From Warburgia ugandensis (Eukaryota > Streptophyta > Magnoliopsida > Canellales > Canellaceae): a stretch of 64,000 nucleotides of DNA. The translations under genes and the position numbers were made by a program. The stretch is from positions 71,153,414-71,217,413 of the forward strand of contig CP141126.1 in the NCBI GenBank assembly GCA_035236585.1, written 5' to 3'. Of the stretch, positions 35,545 to 47,992 are shown piece after piece (the first letter of the stretch is position 1; each line of letters opens with the position of its first letter). The notes under the pieces were generated by a model, which made no database searches, was not told where the DNA came from, and was given only the letters and a program-made list of their open reading frames with translations.

Positions 35545-38500
35545 TGTAACAACCCTACACTTTTATCATAGTTAAATTGAAAGTTGGAGTACAAAATTGA
35601 ATTTTAGTGAAATCAAAATTTCTAGAGGTAAATTCACTGAAAACTCCAAGTTAGACTCCGTAACCTCAAAAATTAGAATGTACGCTATGAGAGCTACAAC
35701 ACTAATTTTATGTGAAACAGATGTCGTGACCATAAAAACCTAGGATTTTACTAAATAATAGAGGGGGCCACATTTATAATGCACCACCTCTCTCCACATG
35801 GACCTCATGAGATGACTAGCTAGGAGGAGCTTGATGCATGGAGCTCTGCTCCCAACTACTTCTATATTGGGAAAAAGCTATAGGGAAGCCACTACCTCCC
35901 TCTCCCCAATTTCTCCTCTCCACCACTGGCAATTGTCACCTACACAAATAGGAAGCCCACCTGGGCACATCCTTTTCCCTCTCCCTTCCCTCTTTTTCTC
36001 TTTCTTTCTCTCCATCTCTCCCTGTTTCTCTTTCTCTGTCTTGCATGCACACCATCATCAACTATTTTTACTGTAGGCCATTGTGTGCATCAAATAATAG
36101 TTGCATGAAGAAACTGATCAATGATCCATCAATTGGGTCAGCTAAAGATGGAATAAATACATCATCAAACCTGATATGCTATGGGAAATCAGTGGAAAAA
36201 TGTCATTTTTTGGCAAAAATTGACTGACACCTCCATCAATTTTTGCCCTCTTCTAGGAACTAAGCGGCTATAGAATCACTCTAGTTTTTAAGGGAGTAAA
36301 GGTAAAATCAGGATCTACAAGACCCATGAATTTACTTTGTAAAAAAGTGTATTTTTCAGCATAGTGTACAATTGCCGGCGTGACTATTTTTCAATCATCT
36401 ACTCTAACAAAGTTGATAAGATTCCAGTGCTGACAACCAGATTTTTTCGAAAACAAAATTCTAAAATTTATATCTCTGGAATCCTTGTTACATGATCTAC
36501 ACATCTATGTCAACAAAAGGCCAATCAGAGATCATCTAACTGTTGAATTTTTTTATCTAAACACGAAGTATGAGTGGTGCTAGATCTACAAATCTGACAA
36601 TTGAAAACATAATTAGACATTAGATATATGAATCTAATGATTTGAATTGCATGTTAAGAATGATTTGGGTTGAAAAAAAAGGAGTAAAAATCTTATTAAA
36701 TGTATAAAAGCTGATTGGACCATTAATTTGTAGATCTGATTGCTCCAACACTTAAATCTATGTGATCTAAGCCTAGAAGATTAGATCTAACTGAGTGATA
36801 TAAGCAATTGACTTCTCCCAACACCCAAATGTATCTGATCTAAGGTAGAATGGAAGATTAGGTACAATCTAACTATTCAAATTAGGATCTTACGATAAAA
36901 ATCTATGATCGACAGGTGACATTTTATTCCATATTTCTTAGATTGGCACTTAATTGATAATAAAAGCTTTAATCAGTGATTCCTAATCGTCGATTAACCT
37001 CCAAATATATTTGCATTTAATCTCAATAAAACTGAACTATTAGATTGAGGTGGATAATTTTGAGGTAGCCAAGTTTTCATATTAATTGCACTTATGCATT
37101 ATTTTGTTAAATACATCTAATTACTATATTTAAATTATAGTTGATGACCCTATTTGAGACCATAACATATAACATCCTTGTAATTTAACTTATGTGAAGA
37201 TTTTATATTAATTGTGGATGAGATTGTTAGGAGACAGAGTCTCCATTTTTATTTAAATGTGAAATTATGATTACTAGGTCAATAGCATCACATGCCTTAA
37301 ATGTGCACTATCCTATAAATAGGGAAAATTTTGTTAGATTTTTCACAAAAATAAAAGAACTTCATGATTATACTTGAAATGGTAAAAAGCATTTCATGAG
37401 TTGATTTTTTAATTAGATTCATGCATTATTTGTATTTAACATCTCATTTGTGTTTAAATGAAAAATTGGTACTTTAAACCATGATCAGGATCTAATTTTG
37501 TGATTTGTTGCCAACTAATAGCTTGCAGAGGGTACATTTGCACATAGATCTTTATGCATTAATTTGCCAAGGATTTGTTTTACATAGGTGCTTTTGCCTG
37601 GTGGACACTATGATAGGATGGTTCTTGGGATGGCCACCCACCTTCCAACAGTTGATGTTTCAACACCAAGCCTAATTGCCTAAATTTTGGGTGTGGCATC
37701 ATGGGATGGTCACAATGTGCAGTCCATTCTCCTCCCATGTGAGATAGTGATAAGTCTTATGCAGTTGGTCTTAGCATTTGAGCACATGGTGTCCCACTAT
37801 TAGGCAGTTGCCTCAATATAGTGATCCATGTGTTCTTTTTTACTACATTGTTCTACGATTGAATAGTTCCTACAGTGTTGCGGTGTCCCATTATAGGGTA
37901 GTTGTAGTAGGTTGATTTTTGAGGCACCATGTGCATTATACGGTCATAGATACCCTGGCCACTAGGCATGACAATGCCTTGAATGGTTTGAGAGATGATA
38001 TATTTATATATGCATGTTGAGAACTGATATGCTTGACATAAATTGATAAGGATTTTCCTATATGTGATTTAAATTTAGATTTTATTGCTTAGCTATTTTA
38101 TCATCGATTTTGTCCACATGTTTGAAGAGGATTCTTTTGATATCGATGTATCACATTATTCTTGCACTTATGTTGTACTCGACTAAACTGAAATCTTTGG
38201 TGGAATGCTTGAAAGCTATGAAAATGATGCATTGTAAATTTGTATTGATAAACCTTAGGAACAATACCTAAGGATGTTCCATTGTGTGCATGAGTGCATG
38301 AATGCAAATTTACATTGATTTGTATTTGTAATCTTAGATTTACCTACTGACTATATTCCCTATACTCACCCCACCAGCTCCATGGATAAATGTGAACAAG
38401 AGAAAGGCAAAGGTGTTGAGACCAAGTGCCACGAGTAGTTAGAGGGAGTATCAACGATCAATGTATGATCTTTACATTTTATAATATTGTGAAATGACTG

Positions 38501-38705
38501 AGTAGTTATGTAAATGTGACAATTAGTTTAAACATGTATAAATATGTTTAATACATATTTGACTGTGGGCTATAACTAGACAAAATTCTTAGAAATGCTA
38601 AGTTTTGACCTGTTATATATTGAATGTAAAATGGTTTGATTTCAAAACTCATGAGTGTGTTTTGACTAGTAAGATGATACTCAAGGTTTTGAGAAAGCCT
38701 TTTCA

Positions 38706-38736
<31 letters not shown>

Positions 38737-38830
38737 TTGTTTGTTTTCTAAAAGGAATTCTAAATAGAGATCTCACCTTTCAAAAATAATTCCAAAAAGG
38801 TAACTAAAAAATCTGGGTCGTCAAATATCA
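35540..38830 (+). mobile_element. Solo LTR of a Ty3/Gypsy element with target duplication
   Basis: LTR 35545-38825 (3281 bp) starts TGTAACAACCC and ends CTGGGTCGTCAAA, and is flanked by TATCA at 35540-35544 and 38826-38830. The outer bases ATATCA also match for six. Ends and inner motifs (a GACTGTGGGCTATAACTAG block near 38562, TACTCACCCC near 38365) resemble the LTRs at 12023 and 18364, so the families are related. It holds TATAAATA at 37314-37321 and an (AT)n run at 38706-38732. No PBS or interior, so it is a recombined solo LTR. Frames at 35831-36076, 36045-36227 and 38101-38307 are LTR sequence. Confidence 0.85.
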
Positions 38831-39590
38831 CACCCTAATTTCTATTTGTTTATATCCCCATCAAGATGATATAAAACCTAAGATCAATAGGTCTTTATCT
38901 AGGGTGAAACATAGGCTTAGGATAAGGTGAACAGGGTATTCAATGTCTTCAACACTAAGTAGAGATCTTTTACTAGAGATTGATAACTCTTCTTCATTGT
39001 ACTAAAGTGAACATTCTTTTGCACTTTTGCACTTTTCTATTTTTCTTCTTTTCTTTTTTCTTTCTTCTGCATTTTTTGAATTTCTTTAGAGTACTTTGAA
39101 GAACTTTCTTTTCTTGATATTTAGTTTCTTTCTTTAATTGTAATATAAAGATATTTCTTCACCATCTCTAAATTATTTTTGAATAAAATAGGTAGTGGAT
39201 ATTTAATATTGGGCTAATATTGGTGTAGTTAATTGGGTTCATAAGAAAAAGGCTTATATAAAAGGCTAAAAAAGCTAACTAGTGGTGAAAGTATCATTAC
39301 AGTAAGCTTTTTTACTCTAAATTGCAAAACAAAAATGGCCTACATCATTTCTTATGTTTAATTTTCTATCAGATTAAACAGACTTCTAAAAGATTATAGG
39401 TAACACTCAATAATTACTCCTAGTAGTTGACCAAATCAAACAATACTAGGAGCAATTAAAATTTACACATGCTAAAGAAAATTGTGAAATTTATGTATAA
39501 CCATAAGAAGAAAAATGAATGGCTCAACTAATCGCATGGTTTATAGGTCTCCACTTGTTTTCTTCAGGGTTTTTAAGTCATAATAACTTA
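38831..39590 (-). mobile_element. 3' non-coding region of the minus-strand element, continued
   Basis: Resumes after the solo LTR. It includes a pyrimidine-rich block (39010-39130) on the plus strand and no frame. Its right edge at about 39590 is where homology to copy A begins (TTAGTCTAAA at about 1872 and 39591). Confidence 0.45.
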
Positions 39591-40099
39591 TTAGTCTAAA
39601 TTAAGTACATGTGATTGTGTGCATAATATTGTCCCAAATTAGTTGGCATGAAACACTTTAGAAAATGAGTAAAAGAAGAAAATATTCATGTATTATTCTA
39701 TTAATAAGCTAAAGTAATGAGGAAGCACTAAATTTTGGAAAATTCAATTCTCATCACACTATAGGAATTGACCTTGAAATTCAAAAAGATTTTTAAAATT
39801 TCTCTTAGAAAAAACAACTATCAAAAGACTAGAAGTAAAAAACTATAACAAAGGATAGAATTTGCTAGAATTCTAACCCTCCAAACCTAAAGGAAACATT
39901 GTTCTCAATGTTTGAAAGATAAGCTAAGTTTTAATAAGACAGTGATTGGAAAAAAAAAAAGGATGATCAATGGATGTAGATAGCACAAACTCTAAAAAAT
40001 GCTAGGTTGCCTCTTGTGAGTGCTAAGTTTAACACCTTCAAGTAGATGCTTCTAGGGTTAGAACCAACTCAATCCTCGTAGACAGGATCTTTCAGAGTT

Positions 40100-41072
40100 G
40101 TGGTCTCAACTTCTTAATTAACTGACTCTAGGTATGGCTTTAAATGTTCATTAACTTTGAAAGTATGGATAGTCCTAGTATCTTCAATCCCGATGGTCCT
40201 ATATGGGAATACCTCTTTAACAATATAAGGACCAGTCCATTGAGTTCTAAGCTTCTCAAGGAAGAGATGAAGCTTAGAGTTATAAAGGAGTACCTTCTAA
40301 GAAGCAATAAAGGATTTTCTTAAAATATTTTGATCATGAAAAACTTTCATCATTTCCTTGTAGATTTTATTACTATCATAAGCTTCCTACCAAATCTCCT
40401 CCAACTCATTGAGTTGGAGCTTGCAATGCAAACCTACTTCACCTATATCAAAATTTAATCTTTTAATTGTCTAATAGGCCCTATGCTCCAGTTCCACAGG
40501 CAAATGACAAGCTTTACCATAAATAATACAATACAAGGACATACCAATTAGGGTTTTAAAGGCAATGTGATATGCCCAAAGCTCATTGATCAGACGAATA
40601 AATCGATCCTTATGATCTAGATTAATAGCCTTCTACAAAATTAGTTTAATAGTTTGATTAGATACTTTGACTTATTTAAAAGCATTGTTGCAAAAATGAG
40701 TATTCTTATCACTAATAATGGCTCAAGGTGTGGTAAATCTAGAAATTGTTTTTTTTTTTAAGAACTTAATGACTATTTTATGACCATTGACCCTACATGG
40801 AATTGCCTTTGTCCATTTGGAAACATAGTCTACAACAACTAAAATATAAAGGTATCCAAAAGAATGAGGGAATGGCCCCATGAAATCAATTCCCCTATAA
40901 ATCAAATACCTCCACTACAAGAATGGGTTCCAAAGGCATCATATTCCTCTGAGTTATTCCTCCTAATTTTTAGTAGCACTCGCTTGCCTTACAAAAATTA
41001 TGGGTGTCTCTAAAAAGAGTGGACTAGTAGAAACCACACTGCAAAATCTTTACAGTTATTTTCTTAGTAGAA
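40100..41072 (-). pseudogene. Integrase of the minus-strand Athila/Tat-type element
   Basis: On the minus strand the zinc-binding part is at about 41045-40930: FYxSTLFRDTHNFCKASECY, where the second cysteine pair of the HHCC motif is incomplete, with stops between. The core is at 40905-40723: [18 protein letters not shown] with the first catalytic aspartate region, [29 protein letters not shown]. The second core aspartate region (ICDN...HF) lies downstream but is frame-shifted. The C-terminal segments ([44 protein letters not shown]) follow to about 40150. Frames are broken by stops and shifts; it is inactive. Transposon integrases of this type join element DNA to the chromosome. Confidence 0.88.
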
Positions 41073-41479
41073 AAATATCCACCACATGCTTCTGAGGGAT
41101 AAAAATAGATGATATTAGATTGTTCAATATAAGGGATAAATCTCCTAATAATTTGATCCAGGTAGTAAAATAAATGCGAAAGTGTTTGACATTCGAGAAA
41201 AATATGGTCTTATCATTTTTCATCCAATATTCATGCATCTTCCTTTTAGCTAGATAATTTGCAATGTTAGAAAACCAAGAGATATGGGAGACATTAATGA
41301 TCTGTTCATTAGAGAAGGTATACTTGATTAGCAACATATATAAAGGATCAGTTGGAACTAGTCTAAAAAGGTGGTCCACCATTATGTTTTCTACTCCTTT
41401 CTTGTCTTTAATCTCTATATTGAATTCTTGGAGTAGAAGGATCCATCTAAGATGTCATGCTTAGCATTCTTCTTTGAAA

Positions 41480-42730
41480 GAAGGAACTTTAGTGCTAAAT
41501 GATCAATGAAAACAACTATTTTAAAGCCTACCAAGTAGGATCTAAACTTATCTAGTGCAAAGACTACCACAAGGAGTTCCTTCTCCACAGTGAAATAATT
41601 CTTTTGTGAACTGTTAAGTGTCCTGCTTGCATAGTAGATGACATAGGGCTTCTTATTATTTTAAAGGGCACTTTCTAATTAGGTGGCTACATGATAGGTG
41701 CATGGTCAACTTATCTTTCAACTTAGTAAAAGCTTCTTGATAATCAACAGCCCTTTCAAATGGGGTGTCCTTAATTATGAGGTCATACAACTGTCTAGAT
41801 ATTGCACTGAAATCTTTAATAAACATCCTATAAAATCTTCTTGTCCTAAAAAGGAGTGAATGTCTCTAACTATTGGAGGGGTGGGTAGTTTAGAAACTAG
41901 TTCAAAATTTTCTTTGTCAACTTCTATTCCTTTTGATGAGACAATATCACCAAGTACAATTCCCTTGGGAACCATAAAATGACACTTCTACTAGTTTAAC
42001 ACTAGGTTTTTCTCTTCACAATGATGTAAAAAAGATTCTTAAGTTTTCCAAACATGAATCAAATGAATCGCCAAAAACTAAGAAATCAACCATGAAGGCC
42101 TCTAGAAAGTGCTCTACCATATAGCTAAAGATACTTAGTAAGTGTCTTTAAAATTTTGCAAGTGCATTACATAATCCAAATGACATTTTTTATAAGCAAA
42201 GGTACCAAAAGGACAAGCAAATGTAGTCTTTTCCTAGTCTTCAGGTGCAATTTATATATGGTTATATTTAGAATAACAATCTAGAAAATAGTAGAACTTT
42301 TGTCCTACTATTCTTTCCAACATTTGATCATCAAAAAGCAATGAGAAGTGGTCCTTTCGGGTGACAATGTTTTAACTTTCTATAATTAACACACACCTCC
42401 CAGTTGTAACTTTAGTAGGAATGAGTTTATTGTTGATGTTGACGACAATTGTCACTCTGGATTTCTTGGGTACCACTTAGGTTAGACTCACCCATTGGCT
42501 ATCACTTATGGGCTAGATGATCCCCACATCCAGCAATTTAAGACCTTCTCCCCTAACCACCCCTTTCATATTTGGATTCAACCTATGTTGCATTTGATGG
42601 GATGGCTTTACATTATCTTTCATGTAAATTCTATGGGTGCATATTAATGGGTTAATTTCGTAAATATCCACCAGGGTGCAACCCATAGTGCCTTTGTACT
42701 CTTTAAAAATCCAAATTAACTGGTCCTCCT
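41480..42730 (-). pseudogene. Reverse transcriptase and RNase H of the minus-strand element
   Basis: RT on the minus strand: the segment before the catalytic site reads SYMVEHFLEAFMVDFLVFGD (about 42125-42067). The catalytic box is FMVDF at 42082-42096 where the family has FMDDF, so the first of the two metal-binding aspartates is lost. Next come GIVLGDIVSSKGIEVDK (about 41970-41920) and SFLGQEDFIG (the SFLGHAGFYR block of the family). RNase H is at about 41665-41480: PYVIYYASRTLN, NYFTVEKELLVVVFALDKFR, SYLVGFKIVVFIDHLALK. Stops and shifts separate the pieces. The element cannot make active RT. Confidence 0.88.
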
Positions 42731-43400
42731 AGGATGTTTCTAATTGAGAGGAGATAATGACAGGAAAAGTCTCATTGGATTAGGAGGTTTGACTAAAGAT
42801 GGAATGGGAGTGGATTTCCTAGGTGGCAATTCCACAAATTGAGGTTGCCATTTTGAAGTGTCCATGACAGGCATAGAATCAATGATGACATTAACTTCCT
42901 CTATTAATGCAAGCTCATGAAATTCATTAAAATGGGCCAAATAGGCCTCCAATGGATTTGATAAGTAAGACTTAACAAACAGATCTTACACAATTAAATT
43001 TATCATCTTGACACTATGTAAGTATCAATAGATTCTCTTCGCTGCTTGCAAATGTTAAAAATGTTCACTTCCAATGCATATTTCCAAAGGATAGGTTCAT
43101 CACATGATTCTAGCAATTGATTAAGGCATTAGATGTGGCTAAAAATGGTTGCTTTAAAATTACTAATATTTCATTCCTTTAATTCAACACAGGCTTTGTA
43201 TCCAAAACTAAAAAGTCTACTGGAAAGTAGAATTGTTCTACCTTGAAAAGTATATCTTCTACTAATCCTCTTAGTATTTTGATAGATATGTCAGCTAGCT
43301 GGAGGGTAGTGGCAGTTGGTTTAAGTTCTCCCAAACTTAGGTACTCATATACCAAATACGTTAGTAGATTCACATTAGATCTTGAAGTTGCCAATTGTAC
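42731..43400 (-). pseudogene. Aspartic protease and protease-RT linker of the minus-strand element
   Basis: The frame 43179-43394 (71 codons) is the protease of this lineage from just after its catalytic loop: NVNLLTYLVYEYLSLGELKP, TLQLADISIKILRGLVEDIL, FPVDFLVLDT. The active-site DLGAS/DTGAS triad that should come before NVNLL reads ATSRSN here, so the catalytic aspartate is gone. The frame 42740-42952 carries the linker with KWQPQFVELPP and SLVKPPN, which in this lineage joins protease to RT. Confidence 0.85.
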
Positions 43401-43960
43401 AAGTGAGAGATGGGCAACTTAAATTTTTATATTTAGATGGTGTGTGATGTTGAAGGATCGAACTAACTTGTTCAATCAAGAAAGCCTTCTTGTGCACATT
43501 CAACTTCCATTTGACAATTGAATAGGTCATTCAAAAACTTAGTATATGATGGGATCTAATTGAAGGATCTAAGATTAGAATGTCAATCTTGACTTGTTTA
43601 AAAATATCTAGGATCTCATCATTGGAAGCTGCTTTAGGAATCTGATGCAACTGTTGTGGAAATGGAAGTAGGATGGGACATGGGTCAGTGGGGGAGAGAG
43701 CTTTCTCTACAATATCTTCAACGATAAGCTTTTATTTAGACTGAGGAGTCTCCCAAGTTTCATTAGCCTTAGTGGGACCATTCTTTTGAAACATCTTCCC
43801 ATTTCAAAAGAGTGGTGACTGAATTAGTTGTTCCATGCTCGAACTCGAAGAACCCTCTTCCCATCTTTCTCCTCCTTAAGTTCCTTGCCCATCTCTTGCT
43901 TTCTTTTGCAACTTTTCCCCCTTGTTTTCCTTAGATTTCAATTGGAATACATGCTTGCTT
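43401..43960 (-). pseudogene. Gag-protease junction remnant of the minus-strand element
   Basis: Minus-strand pieces at about 43700-43480 read PFPQQL, NDEILDIFKQVKIDI, VKWKLNVHKKAFLIEQVS, which correspond to the PFPQRL...FKKLQINIPF...KRKL...LTEECS region before protease in Athila/Tat pol. Frames are broken. Further right no gag core is visible. Confidence 0.65.
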
Positions 43961-44894
43961 ACTATTGATTGATTGTTGGATGATTGAAGAAGGTTTTGGG
44001 GCTTGTTTTTGGATTTAATAATGGTGTCTTGTAATTTTTTAATTCAATTAATTCAAATGTTGATTCAATGTTAAGTGCATAATGTAATTGAATATGCCTC
44101 TTACTTTAAATTTTGTTCTTCATGTATGTTTAATTTAGTTTTCCATGCTTAGATTCCTTGTGTTTCATTCTAGAATTAGTTGCATTTAAAGTTCAATTGA
44201 GGCACTCAACTTGAACCATCACACCACCCACGGGTCATGTGCATGGTCTTGTTTTATAGCCCTTAGAACATTGATTGTTTAAGCTTAGTTTTCCATGCAT
44301 TAGATGATTAGTGTCATGCATTCCATATTAAATTAGGTTTCATCCTAGTTTATACATACATTCATGTTCCATTCATGCACTTCAGTTTACTTTGATTCAG
44401 GTACTTTCCATTTTTTAGATCATGCATATTATGTTAGGTTTACATGTTTTGATTTCTTACATTAGGTCATGTTAAAGTTTGATTGATCATTGTCTATGTG
44501 AGTTGCATGTTAGTTTAATCTTAGAAAGTTTCCATGTGCAGGTTTAGAAGGTTCTAAATTTAGGAAGTTTTCAATTTCATGCATTCTTGGTTTCCATGTT
44601 AGTTTAATTCTTTTGTCAAGGTCAAAGCCCATCTCTTTTTGCTAAAAATAGATTATTTAAATAAGATCCATCTAGCATACACTTCTGTGAGATTCCTCGT
44701 GGGATCGACCTTTCTCATGTGCATCAATTATAATATATTTGTGTTTGTCAAGGTCAAAGCCCATCTCTTTTTGCTAAAAATAGATTATTTAAATAAGATC
44801 CATCTAGCATGCACTTCTATGAGATTCCTCGTGGGATAGACCTTTCTCATGTGCATCAGTTATAATAGATTTGTGCGCTTACTAGTAAATTACA
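43961..44894 (+). repeat. 3' part of a plus-strand Athila-type LTR
   Basis: The segment has the layout of an Athila-type LTR end on the plus strand: a long T-rich stretch with repeated TTTCCATGC, then TCGTGGGATCGACCTTTC and GTGCATCA-TTATAAT-GATTTGTGCGCTT. It is opposite in orientation to the pol on its left, so it belongs to another element, of which neither interior nor start is left. Absent from copy A because of its 4.46 kb deletion. Confidence 0.55.
44615..44878. repeat. 132-bp tandem duplication in the LTR end
   Basis: GTCAAGGTCAAAGCCCATC begins at 44615 and 44747; both units run through AGATTCCTCGTGGGAT and TCTCATGTGCATCA. Unit 1 and unit 2 differ in only a few positions. It explains the duplicated motif in the 66-codon frame at 44639-44839, which is not a gene. 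Confidence 0.93.
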
Positions 44895-45271
44895 ACATAC
44901 ACCAAGACTCCATCTCTAGTCAATCATATTTAAACACATATTTGAAAACCAAACATTTATCAAATGAAAGAAAAATATAAAACTTAGCTAGTTTAGCCAG
45001 AATCTATCTAGTCACAACCACATGTCTATAATAACAAATTCATATATAAACATTCAAATGAATGCAAGTCATAATATAATAATTTATACAACAACTTTGA
45101 TAAATATTAGAACTAGATCTACAACCCACTTGGACAACATTGATCTGATCTCTGATGCAACTCTTCTCTTTGTCTCCTACTTTACTTCCTGTTCTATTCC
45201 TTCAAATGTTAGATATTAGAAATAATTACAATATCTTAGCATGCAGTGCTTGTGTAGGTGGAATAAGCTTT
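44895..45271 (-). repeat. Left fragment of the minimal-core element's 3' LTR, copy B
   Basis: Matches 11345-11690 of the partner LTR in order: CTCCATCTC, CACATATTTGAAAACC, ATCTATCTAGTCACAACCACATG, TCATAATATAATAATTTATA, GGTGGAATAAG. It continues at 52437 (AAATAAATTATT), so the intervening 7.2 kb is a nested insertion. In copy A this fragment was deleted. Confidence 0.7.
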
Positions 45272-47964
45272 CTGATATACTTAGAAATATTAGATGTTAG
45301 ATCCCTATATTTACTAGTTTCTAACCATGGAATTAACTTTAAAATCACCAATTAGAGTTTATTTCATATTTTGCAAGGTTAGGGCGCACTTAAGAAAAAT
45401 ACATATTTTTTGCATTAAAATCATTAAAAAAAAAAAAAAGCAAGACCACTGTCCAAACAACATCATGAGCCCAAATGCCAAATGTGGTCTAGAAGATCAA
45501 AATGTTATGTGAGTGTTCTCAATAAAATTAGAGCAGTTAAACCTTAAAGCATTGTCAAACTTTATTCGTACTAAACAGGGTGTTCTTATCAAAAGCTAAG
45601 GTAACAAAACTTCTCATGCATGCATGCAAGTAATCCACTACCTCAGGAAGCTTCTAAGTAAAGCTCAAATCATATATAATGGATACTTATATATAAGAGC
45701 TTTTTTGAAACAAAACAAGTTAGAGACAGAGGCTCGCATGAAGACTTATTTCATTTACTCTCTCTATCCTACACTACCAAAAGAGAGAACCACACTAAGA
45801 ATTACACAATTTTCCCATGCAATGTGGTGCAACCCCCCTTAATTCCACCTTTTCACATGAGAAATAAGGAAGAAAGAAAGAGATAATAAAAGGAGGTGGC
45901 ATGAGAAATAATTTACAAAAAGTCTATGGTCAACAATCATCCTTACTTTTGAAGTGTTCAAAGGCCAAGATCTTTCCTTGTTGGTGGATATCCTAAGAAA
46001 CCAATGAGAACTCAAACAAGCAAGATAGACCAATGACAAACAAGATTGTAAGCAAGACCAGAACCAAGCCTCATTGGTAGAGATATTTTTGGTGGGCTGC
46101 CTAACTTAATTTCAATTGAGAAAATGTGTTCTCCCATGGAAAAAGTGTCATGCACTCCTTAAACACCCTTTGTTAGAGAAACATTGGTGGGATGAGAGAG
46201 AATAAAGGAGGAAACCTAAAATGGATAAGAAAATCTCAATGGAATCTAAGTAGTTCACTCTAAGGCATGTTGATCCAATGGTTGACAATAAATGAGCTAC
46301 AAAACATGATTCTTTGGATAAGGAAACTTCAAAACAATCACATCCACTCAATCTTAAGTGAAATATGATCCAATGGTGAAGAAATAAAGAGGAGCAAAGG
46401 CTCAACCCTAACCATTATCTTACATTCTATATAACGAGATTCCACATGATCTATTGAGCATAAAGAAGGGGACATCCTTTTTCAAGAGGAGTGTCACTTT
46501 ATTTCAGATAAAATTTGGGGAAAACTTCCTTAGCCATGCCATGATCTTCACCCTCTCATCTCCACCATTCAACAAAGAAAGGTACTCATCCAACCATCCA
46601 TCTGTGCATTTTATCTTATTGTTCCCCATCTCATTAATTTTTTTCTATCCTATCTTTCCTTCTTATCCTCATCTAAATCTCCTTATATCTTTATCATCCA
46701 ACCTATCCTCTTTCCTTTTAATCCAAATCCACCTTCCACTCCTTGCATAGTCCACCATGTCGCCCCATAGTAGCCATCCATTCATCATCCCCTTAGCTAT
46801 GAATAATCTCCACCATTCACCTTTTAAGTCTCCTCCTCAGAAAAAAATATAAGTAGGGTTTAGGTGAAGGGGTAAACATCTATCAACTTCCCATAGAGGT
46901 CAGAGTTATATACAGGAGGAATAGAGGGAGGGAGATCACTCTTATCATCTCTTCAGAATCTTCACATGTTCAAACCCTAGGTGTATAGGTAAAAGTATTC
47001 AAATCAATTCATAAAGCCATTCAGGATTCATAGCTAAGGCATCATGTTGAAGAGTAGGAAGACTTTGAGGTAATACGTGGTTCTTTTATCATCTCCATAA
47101 ATTAGAAATTAGTGAGTACTAAACAAGGGTCCACTTTCTCCGCCTTGTTTTTTCTTTTTTCACTCTTCTAGTTCTTTCTTATGGTGGGGCACCTCATTGT
47201 ATAGATGACCCTCACCTTAGGTTGACTAACTTCTATCTCCTCCTATTCTCTCCTAAGATAAGCTACCCCCTGCCATAGAGTTTCTAGCTAAGTAGAAGGC
47301 CACATTTATTTTCTTTTTTCCACTCCATCTATTCTCTTTTCTTCTATTAAGGGTGATGATTTTTTAGGAAAGTTAGTTATGCTCCTTGTTTCTACAGCTT
47401 CCCTAACACTTCATTCCTAGGGATCTTTGGATTTGGATTTAACATAAACATTGGGAAAGTGGCATGTTCAGTAACTACACTCTTTGCTTCTCAGCTACAC
47501 TTGATGTGCCTAAATAAGTACTTGGAGTCATATGTATGAGAAAAGCTATGTTGTAACTTTAATATAAATTTGGGTTGAAAAGAAGTGTATAGGCTCCTAT
47601 TGAGTTACACAATAAGAGAGACTACAATAGAATTCAAGCCCAGTGGAAGAAGTATACTTTTATGTTCTTTTCCTTTATGTACCTCTTTTGTAATCTCCTT
47701 GTAATTTATTAGTCAATTAACAAAAATTCTTTACTTTTCTTTCTCTTTACATTCCTTGCTTTAGTTTATATTTGCTTTCTTTATTTCCTTAGATCAAAGA
47801 TAAATAGTAGTAGTGTTAAGATCTTTTTAATTGCTTCTTTAATCTCTTTGGCTAAGTTAATGTGTAGTAGCTTAGATTTTAATTAAACTCCTTTTTAAAA
47901 GTGTCTTTGTGGGATTATCTATTCTAGAATAGATCTGTGCACTTATGATATAATTAAAATTCAC
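45272..47964 (+). repeat. 5' LTR of plus-strand Athila-like derivative, copy B
   Basis: Ends ...AAAATTCACC just before a PBS. The tail has TTTGTGGGATTATC and GTGCACTTATGATATAATT. The start is uncertain; TGATATACTT at 45275 is a candidate because it lies at the edge of the interrupted LTR. The part from 45531 on matches 3383-5580 in A. Frames at 45327-45512, 45624-45842, 45839-46039, 46148-46405 and 46454-46750 are LTR sequence, as their counterparts in A are broken or out of register. Confidence 0.6.
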
Positions 47965-47974
47965 CAAATGTTTT

Positions 47975-47992
47975 TGGCATTGTTGCTGGGGA
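47975..47992 (+). other. Primer binding site, Athila type (degenerate)
   Basis: TGGCATTGTTGCTGGGGA, differing from TGGCGCCGTTGCCGGGGA by transitions only. It keeps one position (TTGC) closer to the intact site than copy A. Confidence 0.75.

Larger units (their letters stand above)
31890..43960 (-). mobile_element. Broken minus-strand Athila/Tat-type Ty3/Gypsy element
   Basis: Read on the minus strand: a decayed gag/protease junction (43960-43400), protease (43394-43179), linker, RT with RNase H (42700-41480), integrase (41060-40150), 3' non-coding region (40100-38831 and 35544-35087), a PPT GTTGGGGGTG at 35075-35084, then a 3' LTR (35074-31890). The solo LTR at 35545-38825 sits within the 3' non-coding region with its own target duplication. 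A 5' LTR is not found beyond 43960, where different sequence begins. The continuity between 38831-39590 and the pol is inferred from order and orientation. Confidence 0.7.

Noticed and set aside
45624-45842. 72-codon frame with a similar frame at 3482-3697 in copy A
   Set aside because: Similarity is explained by the duplication; the C-terminal half is out of register between the copies, and the sequence lies within an LTR.
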